Positions 31,563-41,891 of a stretch of DNA of 64,000 nt are shown here, piece by piece; within the stretch, counting starts at the first letter, position 1, and each line of letters starts with the position of its first letter. The DNA lies in contig CANTFK010000799.1 in assembly GCA_947646735.1 (NCBI GenBank), positions 1-64,000 of the forward strand. The letters run 5' to 3'. A program made the translations under genes and the position numbers. This DNA comes from Peronospora farinosa. Taxonomy: Eukaryota; Oomycota; Peronosporomycetes; Peronosporales; Peronosporaceae. The notes below the pieces were generated by a model. It was not told the origin of the DNA. It saw nothing but the letters and a program-made list of their open reading frames with translations, and did no database searches.

Positions 31563-32834
31563 ATGAACGCAATGGACACCCAGACATCCCAAGAAAAGAG
31601 CCGCTTGCAGACCATCAAACAGAATATTAACGATGTACAGGAGAAGCTCAGCACGCGATTGCCAGCTCAATATCGGCACTTGATGGCCACCGTATGTGGG
31701 ACCAAGTGGCGACTGAAGACATTCAAGCCACATGACGCCGCAGCTATCGTTAAGAAAATGCGTCTGGAGCTCGGAGCCTTTGACTACCGTGTAAAGGAGC
31801 AAGAGGAGCTGCTTACGCGTTACCTGCTGGAGCTGGACGGAATATTGAGCCACGGAGACGCCGACATCAAGAGCGCTCGAAAGGCACTGGTGGTGTTCAT
31901 CCAGCAGCAGCTGCTTCCTCAGGCTGATGCTTTCAAGGAACGCAGCGCCAAGTTGAAGCAGTTTGGAGAAAAAGCACTCGGTACATTTGAGCAACAGACA
32001 TTAGAGCCCTTGATGCCCAGAGATAGCGACGCTGAGTCGGACGATATGCACGTGAAGGCTCTGTTTAACGAGAGTGGAGAGGAGGGCAGTGAATCAGAAG
32101 ATGGGGAGGAGAGCAGTGAGTCAGAGGAGGAGAAAGAAGAAGCCGCGGAAGATGAAGAGATGGGAGAGTCTACCAATATCAAGGACGACGAGCCTATGGA
32201 ATCAGAGGCTGAGGCTGATAAAGAAGATGAAGAAGAGGAGGAAGAGCAAGTTGATCCGAAATTGTCGCGACTGCAGTCCGTTGCAACTCCTTCGACTTTA
32301 AATGGTGATGTTAACTTGCTTAAGGAAGACGAGCCTATGGTATCCGAGGCTGTGGCTGATGACGAAGATGAATACGAGGAGGAAGAGCAAGTTGCTCCGA
32401 TGAAGTCGCGACTGCAAGCCGTTGCTACTCCTCCAACTTCGAATGTTGATGTTAACTTGCTGCCCGTGTGGCGGCCGTACTACCAGCTACAGCGTCGACA
32501 GGACGGCATCTATCTCATCGCGCGCCTGAACGACATTGACCCGCGCAACGTGCGTGTGCAGTGGAACGACCACAATGGAGTGCTGCGTGTAAGTGGTTTT
32601 CGACTGCCTATGCAGAAGGACATTGTCATGTCGCGTCTTAGCGGTGCACCGACGTTCGGTCGTTTTGAGATCACAGAGCAGTTTCCGCGGAATATGCTCA
32701 ATATGGAGGAAGCCACGCAGCAGATCTCGGAAAACGGTATTCTACAGATCCGCATGCCGTACTACGTAGTGCGACGCCCACTGCAATATCGTCGGGCGTC
32801 TCTTTTCCAGCCACAGGACTGCTTTGTGTGGTAA
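31563..32834 (+). CDS. BAG-domain protein fused to a C-terminal Hsp20/alpha-crystallin-like domain
   Basis: Single exon, 423 aa; the start could be Met1 or Met4. Residues about 15-125 are helical and end in a BAG-like three-helix pattern (LLTRYLLELDGILSHGDAD, then ARKALVVFIQQQLLPQAD). Residues about 150-300 are acidic and contain two 47-residue tandem repeats. Residues about 303-410 form a beta sandwich of Hsp20/CS type (DGIYLIARLNDIDPRNVRVQ, NGVLRVSGFRLP, FGRFEITEQFP and NGILQIRMP). BAG domains release nucleotide from Hsp70, while small heat-shock domains hold unfolded clients. The fusion would bring clients to Hsp70, which is inference. A truncated duplicate lies at about 54817-55215. Confidence 0.75.
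   Translation: MNAMDTQTSQEKSRLQTIKQNINDVQEKLSTRLPAQYRHLMATVCGTKWRLKTFKPHDAAAIVKKMRLELGAFDYRVKEQEELLTRYLLELDGILSHGDADIKSARKALVVFIQQQLLPQADAFKERSAKLKQFGEKALGTFEQQTLEPLMPRDSDAESDDMHVKALFNESGEEGSESEDGEESSESEEEKEEAAEDEEMGESTNIKDDEPMESEAEADKEDEEEEEEQVDPKLSRLQSVATPSTLNGDVNLLKEDEPMVSEAVADDEDEYEEEEQVAPMKSRLQAVATPPTSNVDVNLLPVWRPYYQLQRRQDGIYLIARLNDIDPRNVRVQWNDHNGVLRVSGFRLPMQKDIVMSRLSGAPTFGRFEITEQFPRNMLNMEEATQQISENGILQIRMPYYVVRRPLQYRRASLFQPQDCFVW
32181..32462 (+). repeat. Two 47-codon tandem repeats inside the BAG-Hsp20 gene
   Basis: Residues 207-253 and 254-300 align end to end: K(D/E)DEPM, an acidic run, EEEEQV, SRLQ, VATP and DVNLL in both. The duplication is recent enough for the DNA to remain similar. 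Confidence 0.8.
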
Positions 32835-33473
32835 GGGAGACAGTTTAGGTCGGTATGTACAATATCATGGGTCTATCACTTGCACCAATACATTTGCATT
32901 CTATTCATAGAAGACTTTTCTTTTCACTAGAGGACTGCAAGTAGATGCTGTCTATGAAAAAACTCCTTTCAGTGTTTTTGTATTTAACAATCGATAAGCG
33001 AGCAATGCTAGTCGAAAATAATGATTACTAGGGCCTCGGCCAAACAAGCGTTAACGTTGCGTGATCCAAGTAGTGAGATGAGTAACGAGATGTACAAGTT
33101 CTAAAGGATAGCATTAAATTGTCTAACCTTTTTCGTGCAACAGTTATATACTCAAAATTTACCGGCTTGTGTAAGTTACTAGGTAGCCTATATGACACCG
33201 AGAAACAAGACGATTCCGGTGTCTTGTTGCCATGATGTTGTCGGCATCGAAAAGCATCAAGCGAGTTTGAGAATGAAAGTGAATTTAACAGAAGATCTAG
33301 GTAGCTGGCCGATCGAAAAAAACAAGCAAGTTTGCAGTCACAGAATTTGTTGTGTACTATGAAGGTGGACAAATAGTGAGCTGCTAGGTAGGTACGCTGC
33401 TTGTTGACTACTGCGTTTAGATCGACATTGCTGAGCTTTTCATGCGTTCGAGCTGTACGTGATCAATATATAT
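32835..33473. other. Intergenic region
   Basis: No supported gene. A minus frame at 33028-33372 has no motifs. The sequence is AT-rich 3' flank for the two convergent genes on either side. Confidence 0.45.
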
Positions 33474-34044
33474 CTAAATAGTAAGAGTAAACGCTTGCAG
33501 CACGATGATCGACACGGCAATGCCACTCAATAGTCTCACTACCGCGTTGTTGGAGACGTTCTCTCCGTCGCGCATGTTGACATCATCGCCGTTCGTAATC
33601 TCCAGCTTTCCACTTGCTGATCCAGTCACGTTGCCGTACGTGCTTGATGCGTTCGTGTCAGCGTTCATCGAGATTAGTTCCGGAAACGGGGTGAAGACAT
33701 GTCCAACGTCATCGTCGCCTTCTTCTTCTTCGCTAGCATCGCCAACATAAACATCACTATCGTCATACGTACTGGAACCATTCGAGTGGATCGTCGATTC
33801 ACCTAAGATCTAACAGAGCATCGATGAATGCTGCGAAGTTCGACTGGTCATTGGTTGGGTAGCGCTTAGAAATTGCTGCGGCCAATTCGTCTAGAAAGTC
33901 GGTCGCTGCGTCTGATTTGCTTTCGTTGCGCTGAATCTGAGGTTGAATTGAATCTGCGGGAAGCGTTTGTGGCTGGACCACTAGCCCATCCGCTTTCATC
34001 GACACCAGGTACAGAAGAGCGTAGAAGCGGAAAGCGACATTCAT
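33474..34044 (-). CDS. Small secreted protein, probably GPI-anchored
   Basis: Proposed exons 34044-33803 and 33732-33474 are joined by a 70-bp intron (GTGAAT...GCTAG), giving 166 aa. Both halves lie in different frames, and splicing joins them in phase. Residues 1 to about 20 look like a signal peptide (FYALLYLVSM core). A short helical domain follows (FLDELAAAISKRY, then FAAFIDALLDL). After that comes an acidic and Ser/Thr/Asn-rich stalk with NxS/T sites (NASST, NVTG). The end, VSNNAV plus a hydrophobic stretch to the stop (LLSGIAVSIIVLQAFTLTI), is typical of a GPI-attachment signal. No family is recognised. Without the intron the two frames would need a 1-base shift, so a frameshift is the alternative. 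Confidence 0.5.
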
Positions 34045-34794
34045 GCTTTAACGATCAGTAAGCTTTCGAGACTTAAAATGGTCTTGGCGAGCTCTTAGAT
34101 CTGTGCGGCTTGTTTGGGAATGAATCGAGAGAGCGAAAAGCGGCAGCAACCGCCCGTATTTTTACGAGCGAGAAAGCACGTCTGTACTTGCAGCGATTTC
34201 AATCGAGAAAGTACTTAAGCTCCTGCACTGCAATATGAGGGAAATAGGTACAAACATATTGTATTCGTCTTCAAGTGCTAGCTAGCTAAACAAAATCGCT
34301 CACCAATGGAGCCGTGCGACAATCTTGGCGATGTTTCTGTGTGGTCAATTGCATCTGATAGTTGATTTTGTCTATTGGACGCCGTATCACGATGAAAGAG
34401 AATACTTCATTGGGGACGACAAGGTGAGCAAGCAGAAGCCACCGTAAATGTCCGTCTCAGCTTCCAAACAGCGTAATTATGTTGCATCCCTGCACTTGTG
34501 ATTCTCGTAAGAACTTAGATCGTGCTTTTGATGGCAATTAAGTATGATAACTTACTCCACTTTTCGATTTGGATGAATGTGCATATCGCTTAGATGCAAA
34601 TTTTAGACTATATAATGCACCATCGACAATGGTCCTGCAGGACGTTGTCAAAGTGGCATTTGATAGGGTGAGGCTCGTAGTGCTCACCATATTCCTATCT
34701 AGGTAGCTATCGTGCTTACAAAGTGCGTATCTCTCTGGGTAAATTTGAAAGATTAAGACACTATCTTGCAAATATACACGCAGCATTTTGCAAT
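34045..34794. other. Intergenic region
   Basis: Around 34300-34425 a plus-strand stretch of about 40 codons looks coding (ends GDDK before GTGAGC) but has no start or partner exon. No other gene or repeat is seen. Confidence 0.35.
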
Positions 34795-34882
34795 GTTGCT
34801 CATAAAGTGGAACTGCGCGAGCCACGGCCGCTCCAGCAGCAAATCACGTGTCCGTATGAGTCGGTAGCATTAACACCACTAG
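34795..34882 (-). pseudogene. Fragment of an NPEPL1-like aminopeptidase gene next to LTR A
   Basis: The reverse complement is almost identical to bases of the aminopeptidase gene at about 52465-52550, encoding LVVLMLPTHTD and AARAV-like AAVARAVPLYE. TGG encoding the Trp of TWFAAG is TGA here. The match ends abruptly at the LTR start at 34883, and to the left it diverges after about 34795. It is a sequence scar of a rearrangement or insertion. Confidence 0.8.
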
Positions 34883-35478
34883 TGTAACAGGGCATCTAGT
34901 TACACGTAAACATTAAGTAATATATTTAATGTTAAGTCTAAAAGTATTCATGATTACTTTGACCTGTCACTTGGGTGCGATACATAAATGTGATCGACCC
35001 TCATGAATATGATATCCATTGATGGATTCACATGAGAAGGGATGACGCTAGTTGAAGCTAGGCATCGCGACGTCTCAGAAGGACGTCAGTTGCGATCTTA
35101 AATCTAGATTTAAGTTCATGCGACAGGATACACTTCTAAAGAGCCGCGTATCCGATCTCTCTCTATATAGCCAATCAGTAGTTAAGTGTATATTAAGTTA
35201 TAATTCATTAAATATAGCTCAGTCTTGAATTTGCTTAAACATAAGCGCCACGCACGAGAAGCTGAAAAAGCTTCTGCGTGACGTCGGTGACTTCTTTTTT
35301 AGAAGCTCGTTGCACTCTCGCTTAAGCGAGAGGCAACTGGTGGTACGACTGCTTAAGCAGTCGACCAACCTCCTAACCACCCTCGCACGCGAAGGTAAGA
35401 CGGTATAACCGCTTCCTCGCTTGTGCTGAAGGTGTGTGCTAGTAGCACGAGGCAACTTCATAGAAGTGCCCGTCTACA
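34883..35478 (+). repeat. 5' LTR of element A
   Basis: 596 bp, TGTAACAG...GTCTACA. It matches the LTRs at 49818 and 60291 but differs from the 3' LTR of A at roughly twenty places counted by eye. Strong palindromes lie in its 3' half. Confidence 0.92.
35315..35363 (+). repeat. Two 18-bp perfect palindromes in LTR A
   Basis: CTCTCGCTTAAGCGAGAG (35315-35332) and CGACTGCTTAAGCAGTCG (35346-35363) share the CTTAAG core. Both are kept in the other two LTR copies and would fold as hairpins in the transcript. Confidence 0.85.
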
Positions 35479-35480
35479 CT

Positions 35481-35489
35481 TGGTAGCAC
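35481..35489 (+). other. Primer-binding site of element A
   Basis: TGGTAGCAC begins 2 bases after the LTR. The first 8 bases would pair with a tRNA 3' end TGCTACCA, as in initiator Met tRNA. Elements B and C have the same 9 bases at the same distance. Confidence 0.7.
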
Positions 35490-35522
35490 TATTAGTCCTT
35501 CCCAAGACCCGTCTCTCTGAGC

Positions 35523-35837
35523 GTGCGTGTGGTTGATATGGTTCTTAACATGGACTGGAGAGACTTCCCTCACCTTTTCCAACATCATAAGGAGTTGGCA
35601 GAGCATACGGTGCAGGGACTTGGCGAACAAGCCTTGGTCAACCTCTTGCATTGTCCTCCTGAGCAACATGTTGCTCAGTTGGAGATTTTTGAGGCGTTTG
35701 TGCTCGGACTGCGTAGAAACGCGTCCGAGGTAAACAGCCAAGCTACGGCTGAGTTTATCAATAAGACTCAGGATGAGGTTAGGCTTAAGTAGACACGGAA
35801 TGAGGCGCTCAACAAAACTGATGAGACGCTCTCTACC
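35523..35837 (+). pseudogene. Gag N-terminus of element A, cut off by element B
   Basis: The protein starts with MRVVDMVLNMDWRDF and is close to the gag start of element C. A TAG at 35790-35792 replaces a CAG codon seen in C. At 35838 the frame is broken by the LTR of element B. The remainder of gag resumes at 43269. Confidence 0.88.
35833..35837. repeat. Target-site duplication of element B, left copy
   Basis: CTACC here and CTGCC at 43269-43273 flank element B. The uninterrupted gag of element C has a single CTGCC at this place. One copy has changed one base since insertion. Confidence 0.75.
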
Positions 35838-36155
35838 TGTAACGGGCTAAGGACCCGTTACCGTCTTACACTAAAAGGGCGTTGAGGAAGCGCTTTTAAT
35901 TTACTCGTAAATATAACTCTGTCTTATTTTGTTTTGTTTTAATTCGCAGTAAGCGCGAATATGTTCCCTAGCTCATGGGAACCACTCAATATGGAAGTCA
36001 ATTTATTATTGGCTATTTATTGAGTCTGGCACCCCAATAATAAACCAATAATAAAAATGACGCGCAGTATCCGCTAATCGGATACTGCCCTATGCCTACT
36101 TATGTAATTATGTATTATCCCTATAACTACTTATGTAATAGGTAGACCCATTACA
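35838..36155 (-). repeat. 3' LTR of element B
   Basis: 318 bp. It contains the perfect stem CAGTATCCG / CGGATACTG at about 36067-36090 and the stem TTTATTATTGG / CCAATAATAAA, both also present in the 5' LTR. Confidence 0.92.
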
Positions 36156-36168
36156 TCACCCCCTCTTT
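36156..36168 (-). other. Polypurine tract of element B
   Basis: Read on minus, AAAGAGGGGGTGA directly precedes the 3' LTR. This is the expected priming site for plus-strand DNA synthesis. Confidence 0.7.
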
Positions 36169-36291
36169 AAGTTGCGCTTACCTCAACGTAAGCGCGAATC
36201 GCAGAAAGTTTCTTCTCGACCAACGGCGTAACTCCGAACCTGCTCAGTAAGACTTAACTGAGCAGCATGGACCCTAGGCGTCCACGAAACA

Positions 36292-37662
36292 ATGTCGCTG
36301 ACAACCAGAACTGGAAACACCAAGCGACAATCCGTAGAGAGCAGCGCCCCGCAGGTCATGGATGGGGACTTGAAACCGTGGCGCTTGTATGGTCGTGAAG
36401 GTGCTGTCGAACCCGAGCCACTGGAGGTCATGAAGGACCTTTTCACGCGATACCGTACAGTGAGAGGCAAGGCGACGAACAACGCATATACTGACGATGC
36501 GTTGCAGAGGTCTTGGTGTGCCTTCATCAGACGCTGGAACGCGAGTAGACGTGAAGGAACGTCCTTCACGTCCTGGTTAGACGGTCGCGAGGGAACGCGT
36601 GATAGACACGCTATTGGCGACCTGCGCCGGCGCATCTGTCGTATGCCTTGTGACGAGTATCACTCTTTGTTACGTCCACATTCGTGAAAGATGTCCACCG
36701 TGCAACGTGGGCAGATCGCGACCGGTCCGGCAGGAATGGACGACTTGGTGTGTGCGCGAGGCATGCCCGATCATATTCGTCCATGGATTGTCCGTTATGA
36801 AAGAAGCCTTTCGGAGATCCAGGTGTCCGAGCTACGGCGAGTGAGAGCGCGTCCATACGATCGCCGAGGGCATTCACGTAGCCGAGGTCGTCAACCGTAT
36901 CATCCGTATGCTCCCGAGCCTCGTAATAGGTCTCGGTCTCGGATTCGCTCGTGAGGTCGTCGCGGTTTTGTTGCTCGCGAGCATTACGGCTCGCGAGATC
37001 GGGGATGGAACCGGCAGCGTCGGTCGCGATCACCGTCTTTCTACGGGACTCATAGTCCTCGACCACGTCCGGGACATCTTGGGACAGCGTACTCGATGGC
37101 TCCCATGTATCGTCCGCCGGGGAATATCCCAAACAGCGAACCCTATAATGTTTCTCGACTCGCTTCTTCATGGTCGACGAGTTATTACTCGGCGCCTGGG
37201 GCTTGTGATCCTCGTGATCGACCATTCGGTCGACAATCCAGCTTCGCGCACCCGATGCATCAACTAAGGGAGGAGGAGCATCACGACGGAAGACCTCTGG
37301 CGATGAGCGCCGATTCTCGTAATCGGGCGCCTGTACAGTCGAATGATGAGCTGCGCCTACTCCGCGCTGAAGCCGAGGAATCGAAGAATGCCCTACTTGA
37401 TGCTCGCGAGATGGCTAAGAGAGCTCAAGATCGGGCGGATGCTGCGACTGAGGCTGCTGAGCAGACTCGACATGAGCAGCTGGTACTGGTTAAGCACCTA
37501 AGTCAACTTAAGACGACTGCGTTCGGAGGGCCCCAGCAGATCGAGTCTGCACGCGTTCGGGCAGGACTTGGTCCCAGTTGTCATCAACGTCGTCGTCAGG
37601 GATGTCGGATTTCGAGCCGGCACAGAAGAGCGGGGAAGATTCGAAGGGAGATCCGCCGGTAG
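36292..37662 (+). pseudogene. Antisense ORF of element B (opposite to pol), broken by two TGA codons
   Basis: From ATG 36292 one frame is open to 37662 (about 457 codons) apart from TGA at 36685-36687 and 36952-36954. Both stops could be CGA (Arg) codons changed by one C-to-T step, and both lie after a Ser codon. The N-terminal part has a Trp-rich globular segment (DLKPWRLYG, RSWCAFIRRWN, TSFTSWLDG). The middle is Arg/Ser/Tyr-rich with RSRSRIRS-type runs. The end is a coiled coil (LRLLRAEAEESKNALLDA). It runs opposite to element B's pol and overlaps its chromodomain and integrase C-terminal region. No known family was recognised. Element A has an ORF of similar size in the same place and orientation relative to pol. 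Confidence 0.55.
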
Positions 37663-40600
37663 GTAAGCCTTGAGGCGCCCGACGTAGAACGTCGGGTGCA
37701 AACGCATAGATGTAGGTATGTCTAGCGTGTAAGAGTCACCATGCACCTTAACAACCCGAAATGGGCCAATATATCTTGGCGCTAACTTATTAGCGCCCAA
37801 ATTCGTCAGTGAGGTGTTCGGTAGTCCACTTGTTGATAACAATACTCTGTCACCATCTCAAAATATCAACATATTCTTACGACCTCTTCTGTCTGCATTC
37901 TCCTTATTCTTATCGACTGCCTTTTGTAATGCATCACGCACAAAACGAGTGATTCCTTGTCGTAATAGTAGAAATTCGGTTACTGCAGCCGAATTTACAG
38001 GCGACGTATTCTCATTTGGAGCAAAATTGGCAACGGGAGACGCGATGGAAAGCATCGCGTTAGGAGTCGATATGCCGTTGGCCACAAAATTACCAGCATT
38101 AGGTGCACCGAAAGCAACCTTATCCTCATCGTAATCATCATCAATAGTTTCGGCACAAGTCCATCGGTAGATACTCCCCCACCAAGCTTGGAGACAGGGT
38201 GCTCTGAATCTGAGAGAGCAAGTAGCGCCGGAACGCGAGGATGCCTCGCGTTGTTAACGAAAAAGGGCGTCAACCCGGTTGAAGCATGGACAGCGTTGTT
38301 AATTGCAAACTCTGCAAGTGGAAGAAATGAACCCCATGACGAGAACGATGTTGCATAACTGCGCAAGACATCTTTGAGCACTCTGTTCACACGCTCCGTT
38401 TGCCCATCCGTCTCTGGATGGGCCGCCGTAGACATAAGCAACCGCGTGCCTTATAGCTGAAATAATTTGGCCCAGAAAGCCGAAGTGAAACGCGGGTTAC
38501 GGTCCGAAACAATAGATTCTGGCAAGCCGTGATGCCTAAAGATAAGATCAATGAAGATCTTAGCTGTCGTCTCCGCCGTAATGTTGGCGGAGACCGGAGC
38601 AAAATGCACCATTTTGCTGAATCGATCCACTAGAACCAATACGCCCGTGCGTTTCTGTTCATCCGGTGGAAGGCCAAAGATAAAATCCATGCTGACCGAG
38701 CGCCAGGCTTCCGTAGCAATCGGAAGCGGACGCAATGGGGCTTGTGAAGACGGCGTAGGCTTCACACGCTGACAGGTTTCACAGGAGCGCACCCATATCT
38801 GGATATACTTATACATTCGTGGACAGAAAAATACGCGAGAATAGCCGCAAACTTCTTCTCGCGACCCAGGTGTCCGCCAGCTGGGCTGTCGTGAAATTCA
38901 TGAACCAACCGGGCTCGAAGGTCGTCATCAGCAGGGATGACGACACGCGGGGAATCAAAGACGTCCATCGTGTACGTCAGCAGCGGACCGTCAAGCGCCT
39001 AACGCTTGATGTTGTCGCGTTTTGGCTTCGTCAACTTTGCGAGTAATTTTTCGCTCGGGTCTCTGAGATAGTTGATGATTCCTGCATAGAAGGAATCATT
39101 CGCGTAGGATTCAGCGATCTGAGTTCGGATCGAAAGCACGGGGGTCGAAATCATCGCAATAAGCTCCAGCTCAATACAACACGCACAGATATCTTCGTCG
39201 TCATCAACATACTCCGTTTGATGACCCATATCACGCCGAGGATCGTAATCAGGACGACGAGAAAGCGCGTCAGCGAGAATGTTATTCTTGCCAGGCTTGT
39301 AATGCACCACAAAATTAAACTCGGTAAAAAATGACAACCACCGTGCCATACGCTGGGACAAGTGAGGACTCTTGACGGCGGTACGCAATGATGCATGATC
39401 GGTGTAGATAGAAAACATCTTTTCGCCGAGCAAATATACTCTAAACTTGATTAGCGCGTAACGCATAGCCAAAATTTTCTTGTCGTGTACCGGATAATTT
39501 TTCTCGGCAGGATTCATCTTTCGTGATTGAAAACTCACGACGCGCTCTCGACCCTCGTCATCAAATTGCATGAGGGCACATCCTATAGCGAAATTGCTCG
39601 CGTCACATACGACGTGGAATGGCTTAGAGTCATCAGGTAGCATCAGCACCGGTGCCTCGGACAAGCTCTTCTTTACGGAGTCGAAGGCGGATTGATGTTC
39701 TGCCGTCCACAACCATACTGCATCTTTCTTGAGCAAAGTCGATAATGGCTAAATTAGCTCAGCATAGTTCTTCGTATACTTATGCAAGTAATTCGCCAGA
39801 ACGAGCCATTAACGTAATTCAGTTTGGTTCCTGGGCGTTGGCCAGGGACAGATCGATGAGATCTTCTCAGGATCAGCGCGGACACCTACCTTGCTGACGT
39901 AGAAACCGAGTACTGGAATCTCGGGAGCGCAGAAGACACATTTCTATAAATTCGCATATAATTTATTCTCGCGCATAACTTGAAACACCTGTTTCAAGTA
40001 CCTCCGTAGCGCTGAGCTTTTGCTCAGCGCGGATGTGAACAAAAATGTCGTCATAGTAGCTCGGTGCAAAGTCGCGAAGTGGGCGAAGTACTTGTGTCAC
40101 CATCCGATTGAACGTAGCTGGAGCATTCATAAGACCTTGTGGCATGACTAACCACTCCCAAAGCATCCCGCTTGGGGTGCTGACCGCAGTGAACGGAATG
40201 TCACTGTCCCTCATGAGGATCTGATAGAAACCGTCTGTCAGATCTATGGCGCTGTAGATCTCGCTCCCGGACATGGTATTCAATACCATTTCTTTTCGAT
40301 GGATAGGCGTTTGAGCCGGGATCGTGGCGTCATTCAGCTTGTTGAAGGCGTCCACAATGCGCCAACCGCCGGTGGCTTTCTTCACACAGAAAGTCGGACT
40401 CGAATGTGGCTAGATACTCTCGCGGACATGGCCAGTCTTGCGGCGACCCTCGAAAAATTCATCAATAGCGATGACTTGATCACGTGATAATGGCCACTGC
40501 CGCGTCACGCAGTATTTCGATCCTGGAACGAGATCTATCTCGTGCCGCACACCACGATCCGACGGAATCTCAGCTGGAATTTTTTCCGGGAAAATGTCGG

Positions 40601-41889
40601 CGTACTCACGGGCGATATTGTATACAGGGTTGCCCGAAGCACGAAGAGCATCTCAACTGTGCCGCGGAGCGTTCTTCGCGCGCTGATTTAGGCTCGGCGC
40701 TCTTCGGGCGAGCCTCCAGAACTTCTTCACTGGCTGCTTCGGTGGCTGAAACGATGCACACTTGATCGATGTCGCCGGCCTTGAGGTCATAAAGAAAGTC
40801 TTTCCATGTAAGGTCTGGCAGAGATGTGATATCTGCAGCAGTGCACGGTGGGCTCGCTACCTCAATGTAGCGGCCACGATGTGGGGATCCCTCCACATAT
40901 TCAAGCGCGCATACGGATTCCGTCAATACGGAATCAAATGCATCAGCATGTTGACGTGTACTTCGTCGTCTCGGTGATCGGCGTGCTCCTTTCTTGCGTT
41001 TTCTCTTGCGTCTTGAGCCCCTGCTCGAGACTGGCACGTCGCTATCACAAGAGGATGATATACCCCCCTCTAGACGTGGGAGCTCTGTCTCCACCAAGTC
41101 GGTCTCATGCGGATCCATAGTCCGCCCATTCTCGTCAATCAAAAGCGGGAGCTCGTCTTCGACCGCTTCACTTGTTTGCGGGAGCCCCTGCTCGACCGCT
41201 TCGAAATTGATCGGGAGCCTCTGCTCGTCCGATGTGCTTGTATGCGGAAGCCCCTGCTCGACCGCCTCGTTGTGTGGCTCCGTCAGTGTAACAAAACATA
41301 CTATGCACAGAGGGCCATCGCTCTCTCCGTAGTCGTGGCGAGTTCGTTCACGACCCTGACGTGAGGCCAATCGGATGAAGCGACCAACAAATGAGTAAAC
41401 ACTTCACTGACGTCATAACCGCTTCGTCGTTTGACGGACCGAGATAGCCAATCTATTTTCGGCTGATACCGTGACAGCCACGGTATCCCAAGTATGCAAT
41501 TTAAATGCATAGTTCATCTCGTACACCAAAAATTCGTCGTTGCTCTGGAAACCGTCGAAAGTGTACGGTAAAACCACTGTTTTACGCGGGACACGTTTTG
41601 GTTGTCCATCGGCAAGTTTGACAACGATGTCACCTGGACCTTCTCGAACCGTGACAGTCGACGCGAGAAGGGACCAACAGGATGCACGAAAGAAGTTGTT
41701 GGAAGCGCCAGAATCCAACAACGCTCGGAGTGGTCGCTTCACTCCAGCGACGATGAGACTGATAATAATCAGTCTCGAATCATCGCGCATGGTGGTGGCA
41801 TTGAAGTGGGTATGAATCACTTTGGGGCTAGGAGACCAAGCTGCCACCTGAGTACTCAAGGCTCCATTTCTGCCAGTAGGGCGCCCCAC
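36611..41889 (-). pseudogene. Pol of element B (protease, RT, RNase H, integrase, chromodomain), degenerate
   Basis: Domains in order from the right: protease with LLDSGASNNF (41413-41889), an acidic linker, RT with KATGGWRIVDAFNKLN, MPQGLMNAPATF and YYDDIFVH (39963-40385). RNase H follows with VVCDASNFAIG, YTDHASLRTA and YKPGKNNILADALSRRP (38999-39736). Integrase has HDSPAGGHLGR, SCETCQ, MDFIFGLP, VSDRNPRFTS and HPETDGQTERVNR (37995-38968). A GPF/Y-like segment (APRYIGPFRVVKV) is next, then a chromodomain (VEKHYRVRCLGYSPADDTWEP) near 37100-37175. Nearly every junction is a frameshift or stop, so no full polyprotein can be made. Unlike elements A and C, the protease Asp is present. Confidence 0.9.
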
Positions 41890-41891
41890 GC

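Noticed and set aside
36611..37225. Treating the element B antisense frame as a mere shadow of the chromodomain frame
   Set aside because: The antisense frame extends far beyond that ORF on both sides, has coiled-coil and RS features, and has a counterpart in element A, so it was kept as a feature.
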